From Frankia sp. QA3 (GTDB lineage: Bacteria > Actinomycetota > Actinomycetes > Frankiales > Frankiaceae), in NCBI RefSeq assembly GCF_000262465.1, contig NZ_CM001489.1, positions 6,757,919 to 6,792,369 on the forward strand: 34,451 bases of DNA. The letters run 5' to 3'. A model generated the notes under the pieces. That model did no database searches. It had not been told where the DNA came from and worked only from the letters and a program-made list of their open reading frames with translations. A program made the translations under genes and the position numbers. Numbering within the stretch: position 1 is the first letter of the stretch; each line of letters begins with the position of its first letter. This document shows, in pieces, positions 7,241-16,204 of the stretch.

Positions 7241-9427
7241 GTGGACGACTCGACACATGCGGCCGAGGCGGTCATTGCGACCCCGGCCGGAAACCGTACG
7301 GTGCGATTCGAGACCGGCCGGCTGGCCAGGCAGGCCGCCGGTTCCGCCGTCGCGTACCTGGGCGACACGATGGTGCTCTCGGCGACGACGGTCAGCAAGC
7401 AGCCGAAGGAACAGCTCGACTTCTTCCCGCTGACGGTGGACGTCGAGGAGCGGATGTACGCCGCCGGGCGGATCCCCGGCTCGTTCTTCCGCCGCGAGGG
7501 CCGGCCGAGCGAGGACGCGATCCTCACCTGTCGCCTCATCGACCGGCCGCTGCGCCCCTCGTTCGCCAAGGGGCTGCGCAACGAGATCCAGGTCGTGGCC
7601 ACGGTGCTGGCCCTGGACCCGGACACGCTCTACGACGTGGTCGCGATCAACGCGGCCAGCGCGTCGACGACCCTGTCCGGGCTGCCCTTCACCGGGCCGA
7701 TCGGCGCGACCCGCGTCGGGTACGTCGACGGCGAGTGGATCGCCTTCCCGACGCATTCGGAGCTGGCCCGGGCCACCTTCGACATGGTCGTGGCCGGTCG
7801 CGTCGTCGAGGACGGCTCCGACGTCGCGATCATGATGGTCGAGGCGGAGGCCACGCCGGGCACGGTGGAGCTGATCGCCGGGGGCGCGCCCGCGCCGACC
7901 GAGGAGGTCGTCGCCGCCGGCCTGGAGGCCGCCAAGCCCGCGATCCGCGAGCTGTGTCGGGCCCAGAGCGAGCTGGCCTCGCTGGCCGGCAAGGCGACGC
8001 GGGAGTTCCCGGTCTTCATCGATCACCACGACGACGTGCTCGAAGCGCTGTCCGCCGCGATCGGCGACGAGCTGTCCGCCGCGCTGCGCATCGCCGGCAA
8101 GGCCGAGCGGGAGAACGAGCTCGACCGGGTCCGCCAGCTGGCGGTCGAGAAGGTCGCCGCCCAGTTCGAGGGGCGGGAAAAGGAGATCGGCGCCGCCTAC
8201 CGGGCGCTGACCAAGAAGCTCGTCCGTTCCCGCATCGTCTCCGAGGGCGTGCGGATCGACGGCCGGTCGACCACCGAGATCCGGGCGCTGTCCGCCGAGG
8301 TCGACTACATCCCGCGGGTGCACGGCTCGGCGCTGTTCGAGCGGGGCGAGACGCAGATCCTCGGCGTCACCACGCTGGCGATGCTGCGCATGGAGCAGAC
8401 GGTCGACACGCTCAACCCCGACCGCACCAAGCGGTACATGCACAACTACAACTTCCCGCCGTACTCCACGGGTGAGACCGGCCGCGTCGGGTCGCCGAAG
8501 CGCCGCGAGATCGGCCACGGCGCGCTCGCCGAGCGGGCGCTGCTGCCGGTGCTGCCCAGCCGCGAGGAGTTCCCCTACGCGATCCGGCAGGTCTCGGAGG
8601 CGCTGAGCTCCAACGGCTCGACGTCGATGGGGTCGGTCTGCGCGAGCACGCTGTCCCTGCTCAACGCCGGCGTGCCGCTCAAGGCGCCGGTTGCCGGCAT
8701 CGCGATGGGTCTCGTGCACGCCGACGACGCCTACGTCACGCTGACCGACATCCTCGGCGCCGAGGACGCCTACGGCGACATGGACTTCAAGGTCGCCGGC
8801 ACCCGCGAGTTCGTCACCGCCCTGCAGCTCGACACCAAGCTCGACGGCATCCCCGCCTCGGTGCTGGCCTCGGCCCTGCAGCAGGCTCGTGGCGCGCGCC
8901 TGGCGATCCTCGACGTCATGGCCGAGGCGATCGGCAGCCCGGACGAGATGTCCGCGCACGCCCCGCGGGTCATCTCGGTCAAGATCCCGGTCGACAAGAT
9001 CGGCGAGGTCATCGGGCCCAAGGGCAAGATGATCAACCAGATCCAGGCGGACAGCGGCGCCGAGATCACCGTAGAGGACGACGGCACGATCTACATCGGC
9101 GCGGCGGACGGCACCTCCGCGGAGACCGCCCGCTCGGCGATCAACGCGATCGCCAATCCGCAGATGCCCGAGGTCGGCGAGCGGTACCTCGGTACCATCG
9201 TCAAGATCACCAACTTCGGGGCGTTCGTCTCGCTCACCCCGGGCCGGGACGGCCTGCTGCACGTGTCCAAGCTCAAGACGCTCTCGGGCGGCAAGCGGGT
9301 GGAGAAGGTCGAGGACGTGCTGTCCGTGGGACAGAAGCTCCAGGTGGAGATCACCGAGATCGACAGCCGTGGCAAGATCAGCCTTTCCCCGAGCGCCGAG
9401 GCCGCGGACGCGGCGGCGACCTCCTGA
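7241..9427 (+). CDS. pnp: Polyribonucleotide nucleotidyltransferase (PNPase)
   Basis: PNPase degrades RNA 3'-5' phosphorolytically and can add tails; in actinobacteria related activities also touch ppGpp. Two RNase PH domains are visible: RTVRFETGRLARQAAGSAVA ... DFFPLTVDVEERMYAAGRIP ... LTCRLIDRPLRPSF in the first, and GETQILGVTTLAML ... NYNFPPYSTGETGRVGSPKR ... SSNGSTSMGSVCAS in the second. A KH domain (from about residue 580, KIGEVIGPKGKMINQI) and an S1 domain (from about residue 646, GTIVKITNFGAFVSL) follow. I chose GTG 7241 (VDDSTHAAEAV) because it matches the start of Streptomyces PNPase; in-frame GTGs at 7205 and 7232 are alternatives. Length 728 residues. Confidence 0.95.
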   Translation: MDDSTHAAEAVIATPAGNRTVRFETGRLARQAAGSAVAYLGDTMVLSATTVSKQPKEQLDFFPLTVDVEERMYAAGRIPGSFFRREGRPSEDAILTCRLIDRPLRPSFAKGLRNEIQVVATVLALDPDTLYDVVAINAASASTTLSGLPFTGPIGATRVGYVDGEWIAFPTHSELARATFDMVVAGRVVEDGSDVAIMMVEAEATPGTVELIAGGAPAPTEEVVAAGLEAAKPAIRELCRAQSELASLAGKATREFPVFIDHHDDVLEALSAAIGDELSAALRIAGKAERENELDRVRQLAVEKVAAQFEGREKEIGAAYRALTKKLVRSRIVSEGVRIDGRSTTEIRALSAEVDYIPRVHGSALFERGETQILGVTTLAMLRMEQTVDTLNPDRTKRYMHNYNFPPYSTGETGRVGSPKRREIGHGALAERALLPVLPSREEFPYAIRQVSEALSSNGSTSMGSVCASTLSLLNAGVPLKAPVAGIAMGLVHADDAYVTLTDILGAEDAYGDMDFKVAGTREFVTALQLDTKLDGIPASVLASALQQARGARLAILDVMAEAIGSPDEMSAHAPRVISVKIPVDKIGEVIGPKGKMINQIQADSGAEITVEDDGTIYIGAADGTSAETARSAINAIANPQMPEVGERYLGTIVKITNFGAFVSLTPGRDGLLHVSKLKTLSGGKRVEKVEDVLSVGQKLQVEITEIDSRGKISLSPSAEAADAAATS

Positions 9428-9436
9428 CGGCGCGTC

Positions 9437-10840
9437 GTGTCCGACTCCCCCACGCCTGACCTGACCCGCTCCACCGACGGCACCGGCGCTGCGGTTCGGG
9501 GCGCCGCGGACGCCGGTGAGCGGGTGGCTCGCCTGCTCGCCGGGGGTTCCGGCAGCGAGTCGTTGCTGGGCGGCACGGTGCGACGCACCGTGCTGCCCGG
9601 CGGGCTGCGCGTCATCACCGAGCGCGTCCCCGGGGTCCGCTCGGCCGCGATTGGCGTCTGGGTGGGCGTCGGCTCGCGGGACGAGACCCCGGTGACCGCC
9701 GGCTGCTCCCACTACCTCGAGCACCTGCTGTTCAAGGGCACCCCGAGCCGGGACGCCCTGACGATCAGCGCGTCGGTCGAGGCGGTTGGCGGTGACCTCA
9801 ACGCTTTCACGAGCAAGGAGTACACCTGCTACTACGCGCGGGTGCTCGACTCCGACCTCGAGATGGCCGTCGGCGTCGTCGCAGACATGGTCACCAACTC
9901 GCTGGTGACCGCCGACGACGTCGAGGCCGAACGTGGCGTGATCCTTGAGGAGATCGCCATGCACGAGGACGACCCGGGCGACGTCGTCCACGACGTCTTC
10001 GCCGAGGCGATGCTCGGCGCGTCGGCGCTCGGCCGGCCGGTGCTCGGCACGATCGAGTCGATCGAGGGACTGGGCCGCGAGACCATCGCCGACTACTACC
10101 GCTCCCGGTACGTCCCGCCGGCGATGGTCGTCTCGATCGCCGGAAACCTGGAGCACGATCGCGTGCTCGCGCTCGTCGCGGACGCCTTCGGCGATCACCT
10201 GACGTCGGGCGGGGATCCGTTTGCGGTGCGAGCCGGCCACTACGACTACCCGCCGGCGCCCGGCATCGTCGTTTCCGAGCGACCCACCGAGCAGGCGAAC
10301 CTCGTGCTGGGCACGATCGGCCTGTCCCGGCACGACCCGCGCCGCTTCGCGCTCGGGGTGCTCTCGACGGCGCTGGGCGGTGGGATGAGCTCCCGGCTGT
10401 TCCAGGAGATCCGCGAGAAGCGGGGCCTGGCGTACTCGGTGTACTCGTTCGGGTCGCACTTCGCCGACGCCGGCCTGTTCGGCGTCTATGCCGGCTGCGC
10501 CCCCAAGCGCGCCGACGAGGTCCTGGCGATCGCCCGGGACGAGGTGCGGTCCATCGCCGAGCGCGGGATCACCGCCGAGGAGCTCGACCGCGCCCGCGGG
10601 CAGAGCCACGGCTCCCTCGTCCTCGGGCTGGAGGACACCGGCTCGCGGATGAGTCGCCTCGGCAAGAGCGAGCTCGTCCACGGCGAGCTGCTGTCCGTCG
10701 ATGAGATCATCGCCCGGGTGGACGCGGTCACCCTGGACGACGTCACCGAGATCGCGGCGACGCTGGTCGAGCAGCCCTGGGCCCTCGGCGTCATCGGGCC
10801 GTTCGATGATCATGACTTTGGTGCGGCCGTCGCCCGCTGA
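9437..10840 (+). CDS. M16 family zinc metallopeptidase (PepR-like)
   Basis: A 467-residue insulinase/processing-peptidase-like protein. The inverted zinc motif HxxEH is present as His92-Tyr-Leu-Glu-His96 in SHYLEHLLFKGT, with the downstream glutamate in ERGVILEEI. A second, inactive M16 domain follows, with the conserved segment LSTALGGGMSSRLFQEIREKRGLAYSV (given here in two parts: ALGGGMSSRLFQEIREK, RGLAYSVYSF). The first about 45 residues are low-complexity. The GTG start lies 9 bp after the pnp stop, so co-transcription is likely; the pnp-peptidase-dapB order is conserved and the mycobacterial counterpart is called PepR. The substrate is unknown. Confidence 0.92.
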   Translation: MSDSPTPDLTRSTDGTGAAVRGAADAGERVARLLAGGSGSESLLGGTVRRTVLPGGLRVITERVPGVRSAAIGVWVGVGSRDETPVTAGCSHYLEHLLFKGTPSRDALTISASVEAVGGDLNAFTSKEYTCYYARVLDSDLEMAVGVVADMVTNSLVTADDVEAERGVILEEIAMHEDDPGDVVHDVFAEAMLGASALGRPVLGTIESIEGLGRETIADYYRSRYVPPAMVVSIAGNLEHDRVLALVADAFGDHLTSGGDPFAVRAGHYDYPPAPGIVVSERPTEQANLVLGTIGLSRHDPRRFALGVLSTALGGGMSSRLFQEIREKRGLAYSVYSFGSHFADAGLFGVYAGCAPKRADEVLAIARDEVRSIAERGITAEELDRARGQSHGSLVLGLEDTGSRMSRLGKSELVHGELLSVDEIIARVDAVTLDDVTEIAATLVEQPWALGVIGPFDDHDFGAAVAR

Positions 10841-10936
10841 GCCGAGGGCCCACTCCAGGGCCCGCGGACGGCTGACCGGTGGGGCCCGGCCGCGGCAGCG
10901 GTGCCGGCGTTCGGCGCCCGGCAGGGAGGGAGAGGC

Positions 10937-11689
10937 ATGAGCGAGCAGCTCACGGTGGGGGTTCTCGGCGCGCGTGGCCGAATGGGGTCGACGGTGTGCG
11001 CCGCCGTCGAGGCTGCCCCGGATCTCGCGCTCGTCGCCGCTCTCGACGTCGGCGACGACCGGGCCGCGCTCGCCGCGGCCGACGTGGTCGTCGACTTCAC
11101 CACGCCGGCCGCGGTGCTCGACAACATCCGCTGGTGCGTCGAGGCAGGGCGGCACGTCGTCGTCGGCACCACCGGCTTCGACGACGAGCGGCTGGCCACC
11201 GTGCGCGGCTGGCTCGGCGACGCGCCGAAGGTCGGGGTACTCGTCGCCCCGAACTTCGGGGTGGCCGCCGTGCTCATGATGATGTTCGCCGCCCGCGCCG
11301 CCCGCTTCTTCGACTCCGTCGAGATCGTCGAGCTGCACCATCCCAACAAGGTCGACGCGCCGAGCGGCACCGCCCGGCGCACCGCCGAGCTCGTGGCCGG
11401 GGCTCGCGAGGCCGCCGGACTCGCGCCGGGCGGGCCGGACGCGACGGCCACGGCGCTCGACGGCGCCCGCGGCGCCCGGGTCGCGGGCGTACCCGTGCAC
11501 GCCGTGCGCCTCGCGGGTCTCGTCGCCCACCAGGAGGTGCTGCTCGGCGGCGCAGGGGAGACGCTGACCCTGCGCCACGACTCCTACGACCGCACCTCCT
11601 TCATGCCGGGCGTGCTGCTCGCCGTGCGGCGCATCGCCGACCGCCCCGGTCTGACAGTCGGCCTGGAGCACCTGCTCGACCTCGACTAG
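10937..11689 (+). CDS. dapB: 4-hydroxy-tetrahydrodipicolinate reductase
   Basis: DapB reduces the DapA product to tetrahydrodipicolinate with NAD(P)H on the way to diaminopimelate and lysine. It has the nucleotide-binding GVLGARGRMGS motif at the N-terminus, VGTTGFDD, APNFGVAAVLMM and the signature ELHHPNKVDAPSGTA (His134, His135, Lys138), ending with DRTSFMPGVLLAVRRI. The ATG at 10937 follows GGGAGGGAGAGG and gives 250 residues, the usual actinobacterial length. It is separated from dapA by about 19 kb. Confidence 0.96.
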   Translation: MSEQLTVGVLGARGRMGSTVCAAVEAAPDLALVAALDVGDDRAALAAADVVVDFTTPAAVLDNIRWCVEAGRHVVVGTTGFDDERLATVRGWLGDAPKVGVLVAPNFGVAAVLMMMFAARAARFFDSVEIVELHHPNKVDAPSGTARRTAELVAGAREAAGLAPGGPDATATALDGARGARVAGVPVHAVRLAGLVAHQEVLLGGAGETLTLRHDSYDRTSFMPGVLLAVRRIADRPGLTVGLEHLLDLD

Positions 11690-11726
11690 TCGCCGGGTGT
11701 CCGCGGGGTGAGTCGGCCGCGAAAGA

Positions 11727-11739
11727 TAGGTTTTCGGGT
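11727..11739 (+). promoter_or_regulatory. Candidate leaderless promoter for the Hsp70 gene
   Basis: TAGGTT at 11727-11732, preceded by GAAAGA, lies 7 nt before the GTG at 11740. No Shine-Dalgarno sequence is visible, and the short AT-richer patch stands out in this GC-rich context. No clear -35 element is present. Confidence 0.45.
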
Positions 11740-13668
11740 GTGGTCGGACACATTGACCGCCGTCCACCGGCGGGTACCCGCAGCGTCTTCGGAATCGATC
11801 TGGGCACGACGTTCAGCTGCCTGGCCCGGGTCTCGGGCGCCGGGGAGCCGCAGATCGTGCCGCTGTCCGACGGCGCGCTGACGCTGCCGAGCGTCGTGTT
11901 GTTCGTCGGCGCGGACGACTACCTCACCGGGCAGACCGCCCGCGAGCTCGCCCGTGCCCGGCCCGACGACGTCTGCTCGCTGGTCAAGCGGCGGATGGGC
12001 GACGGCGACTGGCGGTTCATCACCCGGGGCGCGGCCTGGTCCGCGCCGGCCGTCAGTGGTCTGATCCTCAAGGCGCTGGTCGCCGACACGGCGCTCGCCA
12101 CCGGCGAGCGGGTCGAGGACGTCGTGATCACCGTTCCGGCGTACTTCGGGGACGAGGAGCGGCGGGCGACGGTGCTCGCCGGCGAGTACGCGGGGCTCAA
12201 CGTCGTCGACGTCATCAATGAGCCGACCGCGGCGGCGCTGTCCTACGGGTTCGCCCGCTTCGAGATCGGCACCCGGCGTACCCTCGGTGGGCCGGGCACC
12301 GCGGCCGAGGAGGTCGCCCTCGTCTACGACCTGGGCGGAGGCACGTTCGACGTGACCGTGGTCGAGCTCGCGGACCGCAGGGTCTCCGTCGTCGCCATCG
12401 ACGGCGACCATCAGCTCGGCGGCGCCGACTGGGACGAGAAGATCGTGCTGTACCTGTGCGACCGGTACCTTGCCGAGCATCCGGGCGCCCCGGACCCCCT
12501 CGACGCCGGCGAGGGCTCCCAGGCGCTGCTGCTCGCCGCCGAGCGGGCCCGCCGGGAGCTCACCGAAGCCGGCACCACGACCGTCATCGTCGAGTACGCC
12601 GGCCGGCGTACCGAGGTGGTGCTGACCCGCGACGAGCTGGAACGGCTCACCGCCGGGCTGCTCGACCGGACCGTTGCCCTGACCCGGGCCGCCCGCGACG
12701 CGGCGCTCGCCCGCGGGGTCCGCGGCATCGACCGGATCCTGCTCGTCGGGGGCGCGTCGCGGATGCCCGCCGTGGCCCGCCGCCTCGCCGCCGAGTTCGG
12801 GGTGCCCGTCGAACTGTCCGACCCGGATCTCGCGGTCGCCCGCGGCGCCGCCATCTACGGTGAGAAGAAGGCCCTGGAGCGGCTGGTGCTTGCCGATCTG
12901 GTGACCCGCGGCCAGCTCGTCGACGGCGCCGGGGTGGACGCCGCCGCCCCGGCCGATCTGGACGCGGCCTGCCAGCGGCTCGCGGATGCGCTCGGCCTGC
13001 CCGCCCAGCGGGTGCGCCGGACCGTCGAGGTTCAGGTCGTCAACGTCGTCTCCCGCGGCTTCGGGGTGCTGGCGCTCAGCCTCCTCGGCGAGCAGGGCGC
13101 GGTGTTCCTGGTGCACCGCAACGACCGACTTCCGATCGCGGTCCGGCGCTCCTTCGGGACCGTGCGCGACGACCAGGACGCCGTCACCGTCTACGTCGTC
13201 GAACAGGCCGGCGGGGTGGAGTCGACCCGGGTCGAGGACAACAAGGTGATAGCCGAGGCCGAGATCATCGGCATCCCGCCCGGCTTCCCGGCCGGGTCGC
13301 AGATCCAGATCGTCTTCAGGATGGGCTTCGACGGCATCCTCGAGGTCACCGCCACCCACGAGGGCCTCGCCGACCGGCCGCTGACGGTGCGGGTCGAGAC
13401 GTCGGCGGCGCTGAGCCAGGCCGACGTGGCCCGCGAGCGGGAGCAGGTCGCCCGGGCCCGCCGGGAACGAGGTGGCTTGCCGGGCGTTGACGGCCGGCCG
13501 GGCCCGCCTGGCGGGGTGGATCCGGGTGGTACGGCCGGTGGCCCGGCTGGCGGCATCGGGCCGGGCGGCCCACCTGGGCCGGGCACCGGCGGCGGACCCG
13601 GCGGACCCGGCGGGCCGAAGGACGGGCTGGGCGGCATGCCGGGCGGCATGCCGGGCGGCTGGGTCTGA
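11740..13668 (+). CDS. Atypical Hsp70 (DnaK-like ATPase) with collagen-like tail
   Basis: A 642-residue Hsp70 relative. The ATPase domain is complete by motif: FGIDLGTTFSCLARV (residue 17 on), VITVPAYFGDEERRAT, VINEPTAAALSYGFA, YDLGGGTFDVTVVEL and ILLVGGASRMPAVARRLA. After residue about 380 an insert of about 45 residues separates it from a recognisable beta substrate-binding domain (VFLVHRNDRLPIAVRRSFG, GFDGILEVTATHEGLA). The DnaK linker DVLLLD is not seen. The helical lid is missing: after about 20 charged residues the protein ends in a Gly/Pro-rich, collagen-like tail (residues 578-642). GTG 11740 is the first start consistent with the fold. It is probably an accessory chaperone rather than the housekeeping DnaK. 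The next gene starts 13 bp downstream. Confidence 0.9.
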   Translation: MVGHIDRRPPAGTRSVFGIDLGTTFSCLARVSGAGEPQIVPLSDGALTLPSVVLFVGADDYLTGQTARELARARPDDVCSLVKRRMGDGDWRFITRGAAWSAPAVSGLILKALVADTALATGERVEDVVITVPAYFGDEERRATVLAGEYAGLNVVDVINEPTAAALSYGFARFEIGTRRTLGGPGTAAEEVALVYDLGGGTFDVTVVELADRRVSVVAIDGDHQLGGADWDEKIVLYLCDRYLAEHPGAPDPLDAGEGSQALLLAAERARRELTEAGTTTVIVEYAGRRTEVVLTRDELERLTAGLLDRTVALTRAARDAALARGVRGIDRILLVGGASRMPAVARRLAAEFGVPVELSDPDLAVARGAAIYGEKKALERLVLADLVTRGQLVDGAGVDAAAPADLDAACQRLADALGLPAQRVRRTVEVQVVNVVSRGFGVLALSLLGEQGAVFLVHRNDRLPIAVRRSFGTVRDDQDAVTVYVVEQAGGVESTRVEDNKVIAEAEIIGIPPGFPAGSQIQIVFRMGFDGILEVTATHEGLADRPLTVRVETSAALSQADVAREREQVARARRERGGLPGVDGRPGPPGGVDPGGTAGGPAGGIGPGGPPGPGTGGGPGGPGGPKDGLGGMPGGMPGGWV

Positions 13669-13681
13669 CAGGGGGACGACG

Positions 13682-16204
13682 ATGCGGGCCTTCGACTCCG
13701 ACGACTACCGTCGCCGGGTGCTCGCCGTGGTGCACCGCCGCGGCGGCGCCGAGCACAGCGACCCGTTCGAGATCTACGACATCCCGCTGGCGGAGGTGGA
13801 CACGCTCGACGACGCGGCGATCCGCGCCCGCATCGCCGAGGTCTGGGCCTTCTGGCAGCGTAGCCGGGACCATCCCCGCTACCGCGGCGTGATCATCGGC
13901 CTGCTTGACCTGCACGCCGAGCTGTCTGAGGCGCTCGCCGACCGCACCCGGCGCCTCGCCCTGCGCGATCGGGTCGCCGCCGCCCGCGCCACCCGGGACG
14001 ACGAGCGGTTCGCCGCCCTGGACGCCGCCGTCGCCCGCCTCGTCGCCCGGTTCGGGGGCATCCCGGCGGACCGGATCGCCGGCCTGCGGGCGTGGGCGGC
14101 GACCCAGGGCATCGACGAGTCCGCGTTCACCCTGCGCACCCGCCGCCATCGGATCGTTCCCGCGAGCCCGGCCGCCGGGCCGCCCGACCGGCCGCGGCCC
14201 GAGCCGATCCCCGTCGAGGTGCTCCGCCAGATCCGCGCCGACCTCGACGAGCTGGGCCGGATCACCGCGTCCGCCCCGCCGCGCAGCCTGTTCGACCTGC
14301 TCGGCGTCCCGCCCGGTGCCTCACGCGAGCAGATCCGGGAACTGCGCGACGAGGCGCTGACCCGCAACCGCGCCCGCCGGCCGGACCGCCGCCGCGCCCT
14401 GCTCGACGACCTGCTGGCCGCCGTCGGCGCGCTGCTGGTCGAGGGTGACCCGGACGCCTACCTCGACGCGCTCGCCGCCGCGACGAGCGAGCGGCTGCGG
14501 CCGCGGGTGGCGGCGGCGGTCCTCGTCGAGGACGCGCTGCTCCCGGCGGAGGCGGCCGAACTCGTCGCCGAGGCGGAGGCGGACGGCCTCGACTCGCAAC
14601 GGGCGCGCGCCGTGGTCCGCTCCCTCGCCCGGGCGCAGGGGGTCACCGCACCGCCGCTGCCGCCCCCGGCCGCGCCGCACGGCTTCACCCGCCCGCCGGG
14701 CGCAGGCGCGGTCCCCGAACCGGTAGCCGCACCGGGACGGGAACCGCAGGGTGCCGCCCCGACAGCTGGCGCGCCGCCGCCGGTCCGCGCGGGCGACTGG
14801 CGGGCGGCGGTGTCCCGCGCCCGTGCGGCGCTGCGGGCCGGCCGGCCGGTGGAGGCCGGCGAGCACGTCGCCACCGCCCGCGAGCTCGCGGGGGAGACCC
14901 TGCCGCCCATCCGGGCGATGGACGACGAGGTGGAGACCGCGATCCGGGCAGCGGCCGACCGGTGGACGGCGCTCGCCCCGCTGATCGCGGCCGGCCGGTA
15001 CCGGGCGGTGATTCCCGCGGCCCGGCGGCTGGTCGAGACCGCCGCCGACGTGCCCGGCCCAGGTAACCAGCTCGCCGGGGAGCTGCTGTCCCTCGCCGAG
15101 GCCCGCTGCACCGCCGCCGACGAGCTCGTCGCCCGAGCCCGCACGGCCGATGCCGCCGACCGCGAACGCCTGCTCGGCGAAGTCCTCGCCCTGGTCACCG
15201 ATCACGCCGAGGCCTCGGCGCTGCTGGCGCAACGCCGGCCCGGACCGGCCTCGACCCCGCCGGTCCAGCCGTCGCCGGTCCGGCCGTCGCCGGTCCGGCC
15301 GTCGCCGGTCCAGCCGTCGCCGGTCCAGCCGTCGCCGTCGGTACCGCCCGTCGAGGCCCGGTCGTCCTCGGCCGCCTCGCCTCCGGCCGCCTCGCCTCCG
15401 GCCGCCTCGCCTCCGGCCGTGCCGCCTCCGGTCGGCCCGGCGGGCGCGGGCCCATTGGTGGGCACCGTCGCCCCGCCGGCGGCGGTGCGGGCCCACCGGG
15501 ACGGCCGATCGGTCCTGGTGAGCTGGCAGCCGTCGACGACCGCCGGTGAGGTGCGCTACCGGGTCATCCGGATCGCCGCCGACGGCGTCGGCCGTGCGGT
15601 CGGCGTGACCACGGGCAGCAGTCTTGAAGACGGGGGCGCACCGCCCGATGGGGCGGTCCCGCGTTACGAGGTCGCCGCCGGCATGGGCGGCGCCTGGTCG
15701 GTACCGGTCCGGACGGTCGAGCCCGGCCCGCCGACTGGTGATCCGACTTCGCCGACCGGTGTCCCGGCTCCGGCGGGGGCGCCGGGGCGGCCGCCGGTGC
15801 GTCCCGAGGCAACCGCCGAGGCCGCGCCGCCGACGAGGGGCCGCGACGAGCCAGGTGCAGGCTCCCCTGCGCTCGCCGGCAGCGCCGCCGACGCCCTGCC
15901 CCCGCCCGTCGGGCTACGGTGGGCCGATGAGCGGCTGCGATGGGCCTGGCCGGCCGGCTGCACGGAGATGATGGTGGTCTGCCGGCCGGACGGACCGCCG
16001 ACCGCCGCTGACGATCCCCGCGCACAGGCCCGCAAGGTGACCAACACCCGGTACGAGATCGACGGCGGCGTCCCCCTGCCGCCGGGCCGTCCCCTGTACG
16101 TCGCGTTGTTCTGCTGCGCGCGCCAGGCGGGGCGGCTGGTCGTGGCGACCTCGGCCGGGGCCCGGCTCCAGCTCGCATCGGGCGGCGACGGGGCGGGCCG
16201 GTGA
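13682..16204 (+). CDS. Large protein with J-like segment and FN3-like domains
   Basis: An 840-residue protein whose family I do not recognise. Residues 1-170 are helical and charged. Residues about 202-265 resemble a J-domain (SLFDLLGVPPGASREQIREL), but the HPD signature is RPD (233-235). A Pro-rich linker is followed by a helical repeat-like region (about 375-520). Then come PSPVQ/PSPVR and AASPP pentapeptide repeats, an FN3-like domain (VSWQPSTTAGEVRYRVIRIA), a second Pro/Ala linker and a second FN3-like domain containing a CC pair. No signal peptide or membrane segment is seen. The ATG at 13682 follows GGGGGA closely behind the Hsp70 stop; the stop overlaps the next start (GTGA). A co-chaperone or client-binding partner is an inference. 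Confidence 0.72.
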   Translation: MRAFDSDDYRRRVLAVVHRRGGAEHSDPFEIYDIPLAEVDTLDDAAIRARIAEVWAFWQRSRDHPRYRGVIIGLLDLHAELSEALADRTRRLALRDRVAAARATRDDERFAALDAAVARLVARFGGIPADRIAGLRAWAATQGIDESAFTLRTRRHRIVPASPAAGPPDRPRPEPIPVEVLRQIRADLDELGRITASAPPRSLFDLLGVPPGASREQIRELRDEALTRNRARRPDRRRALLDDLLAAVGALLVEGDPDAYLDALAAATSERLRPRVAAAVLVEDALLPAEAAELVAEAEADGLDSQRARAVVRSLARAQGVTAPPLPPPAAPHGFTRPPGAGAVPEPVAAPGREPQGAAPTAGAPPPVRAGDWRAAVSRARAALRAGRPVEAGEHVATARELAGETLPPIRAMDDEVETAIRAAADRWTALAPLIAAGRYRAVIPAARRLVETAADVPGPGNQLAGELLSLAEARCTAADELVARARTADAADRERLLGEVLALVTDHAEASALLAQRRPGPASTPPVQPSPVRPSPVRPSPVQPSPVQPSPSVPPVEARSSSAASPPAASPPAASPPAVPPPVGPAGAGPLVGTVAPPAAVRAHRDGRSVLVSWQPSTTAGEVRYRVIRIAADGVGRAVGVTTGSSLEDGGAPPDGAVPRYEVAAGMGGAWSVPVRTVEPGPPTGDPTSPTGVPAPAGAPGRPPVRPEATAEAAPPTRGRDEPGAGSPALAGSAADALPPPVGLRWADERLRWAWPAGCTEMMVVCRPDGPPTAADDPRAQARKVTNTRYEIDGGVPLPPGRPLYVALFCCARQAGRLVVATSAGARLQLASGGDGAGR
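15261..15335 (+). repeat. Five 15-bp tandem repeats (PSPVQ/R)
   Basis: Five units of cggtccRgccgtcgc run head to tail and differ only at one A/G position, giving Gln or Arg in the encoded pentapeptide. They lie in the linker before the first FN3-like domain. Confidence 0.9.
15371..15415 (+). repeat. Three 15-bp tandem repeats (AASPP)
   Basis: Three identical copies of gccgcctcgcctccg, with a diverged fourth after them, encode AASPP. They lie just downstream of the PSPVQ/R array in the same gene, and the period is again in frame. Confidence 0.9.

Noticed and set aside
7166..11767. Very long open frame on the - strand (over 1500 codons)
   Set aside because: It lies opposite pnp, the M16 peptidase and dapB, is low-complexity and rich in Arg, Gly, Val, Asp and His, and has no recognisable domain. 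It is a GC-bias shadow of the + strand genes.
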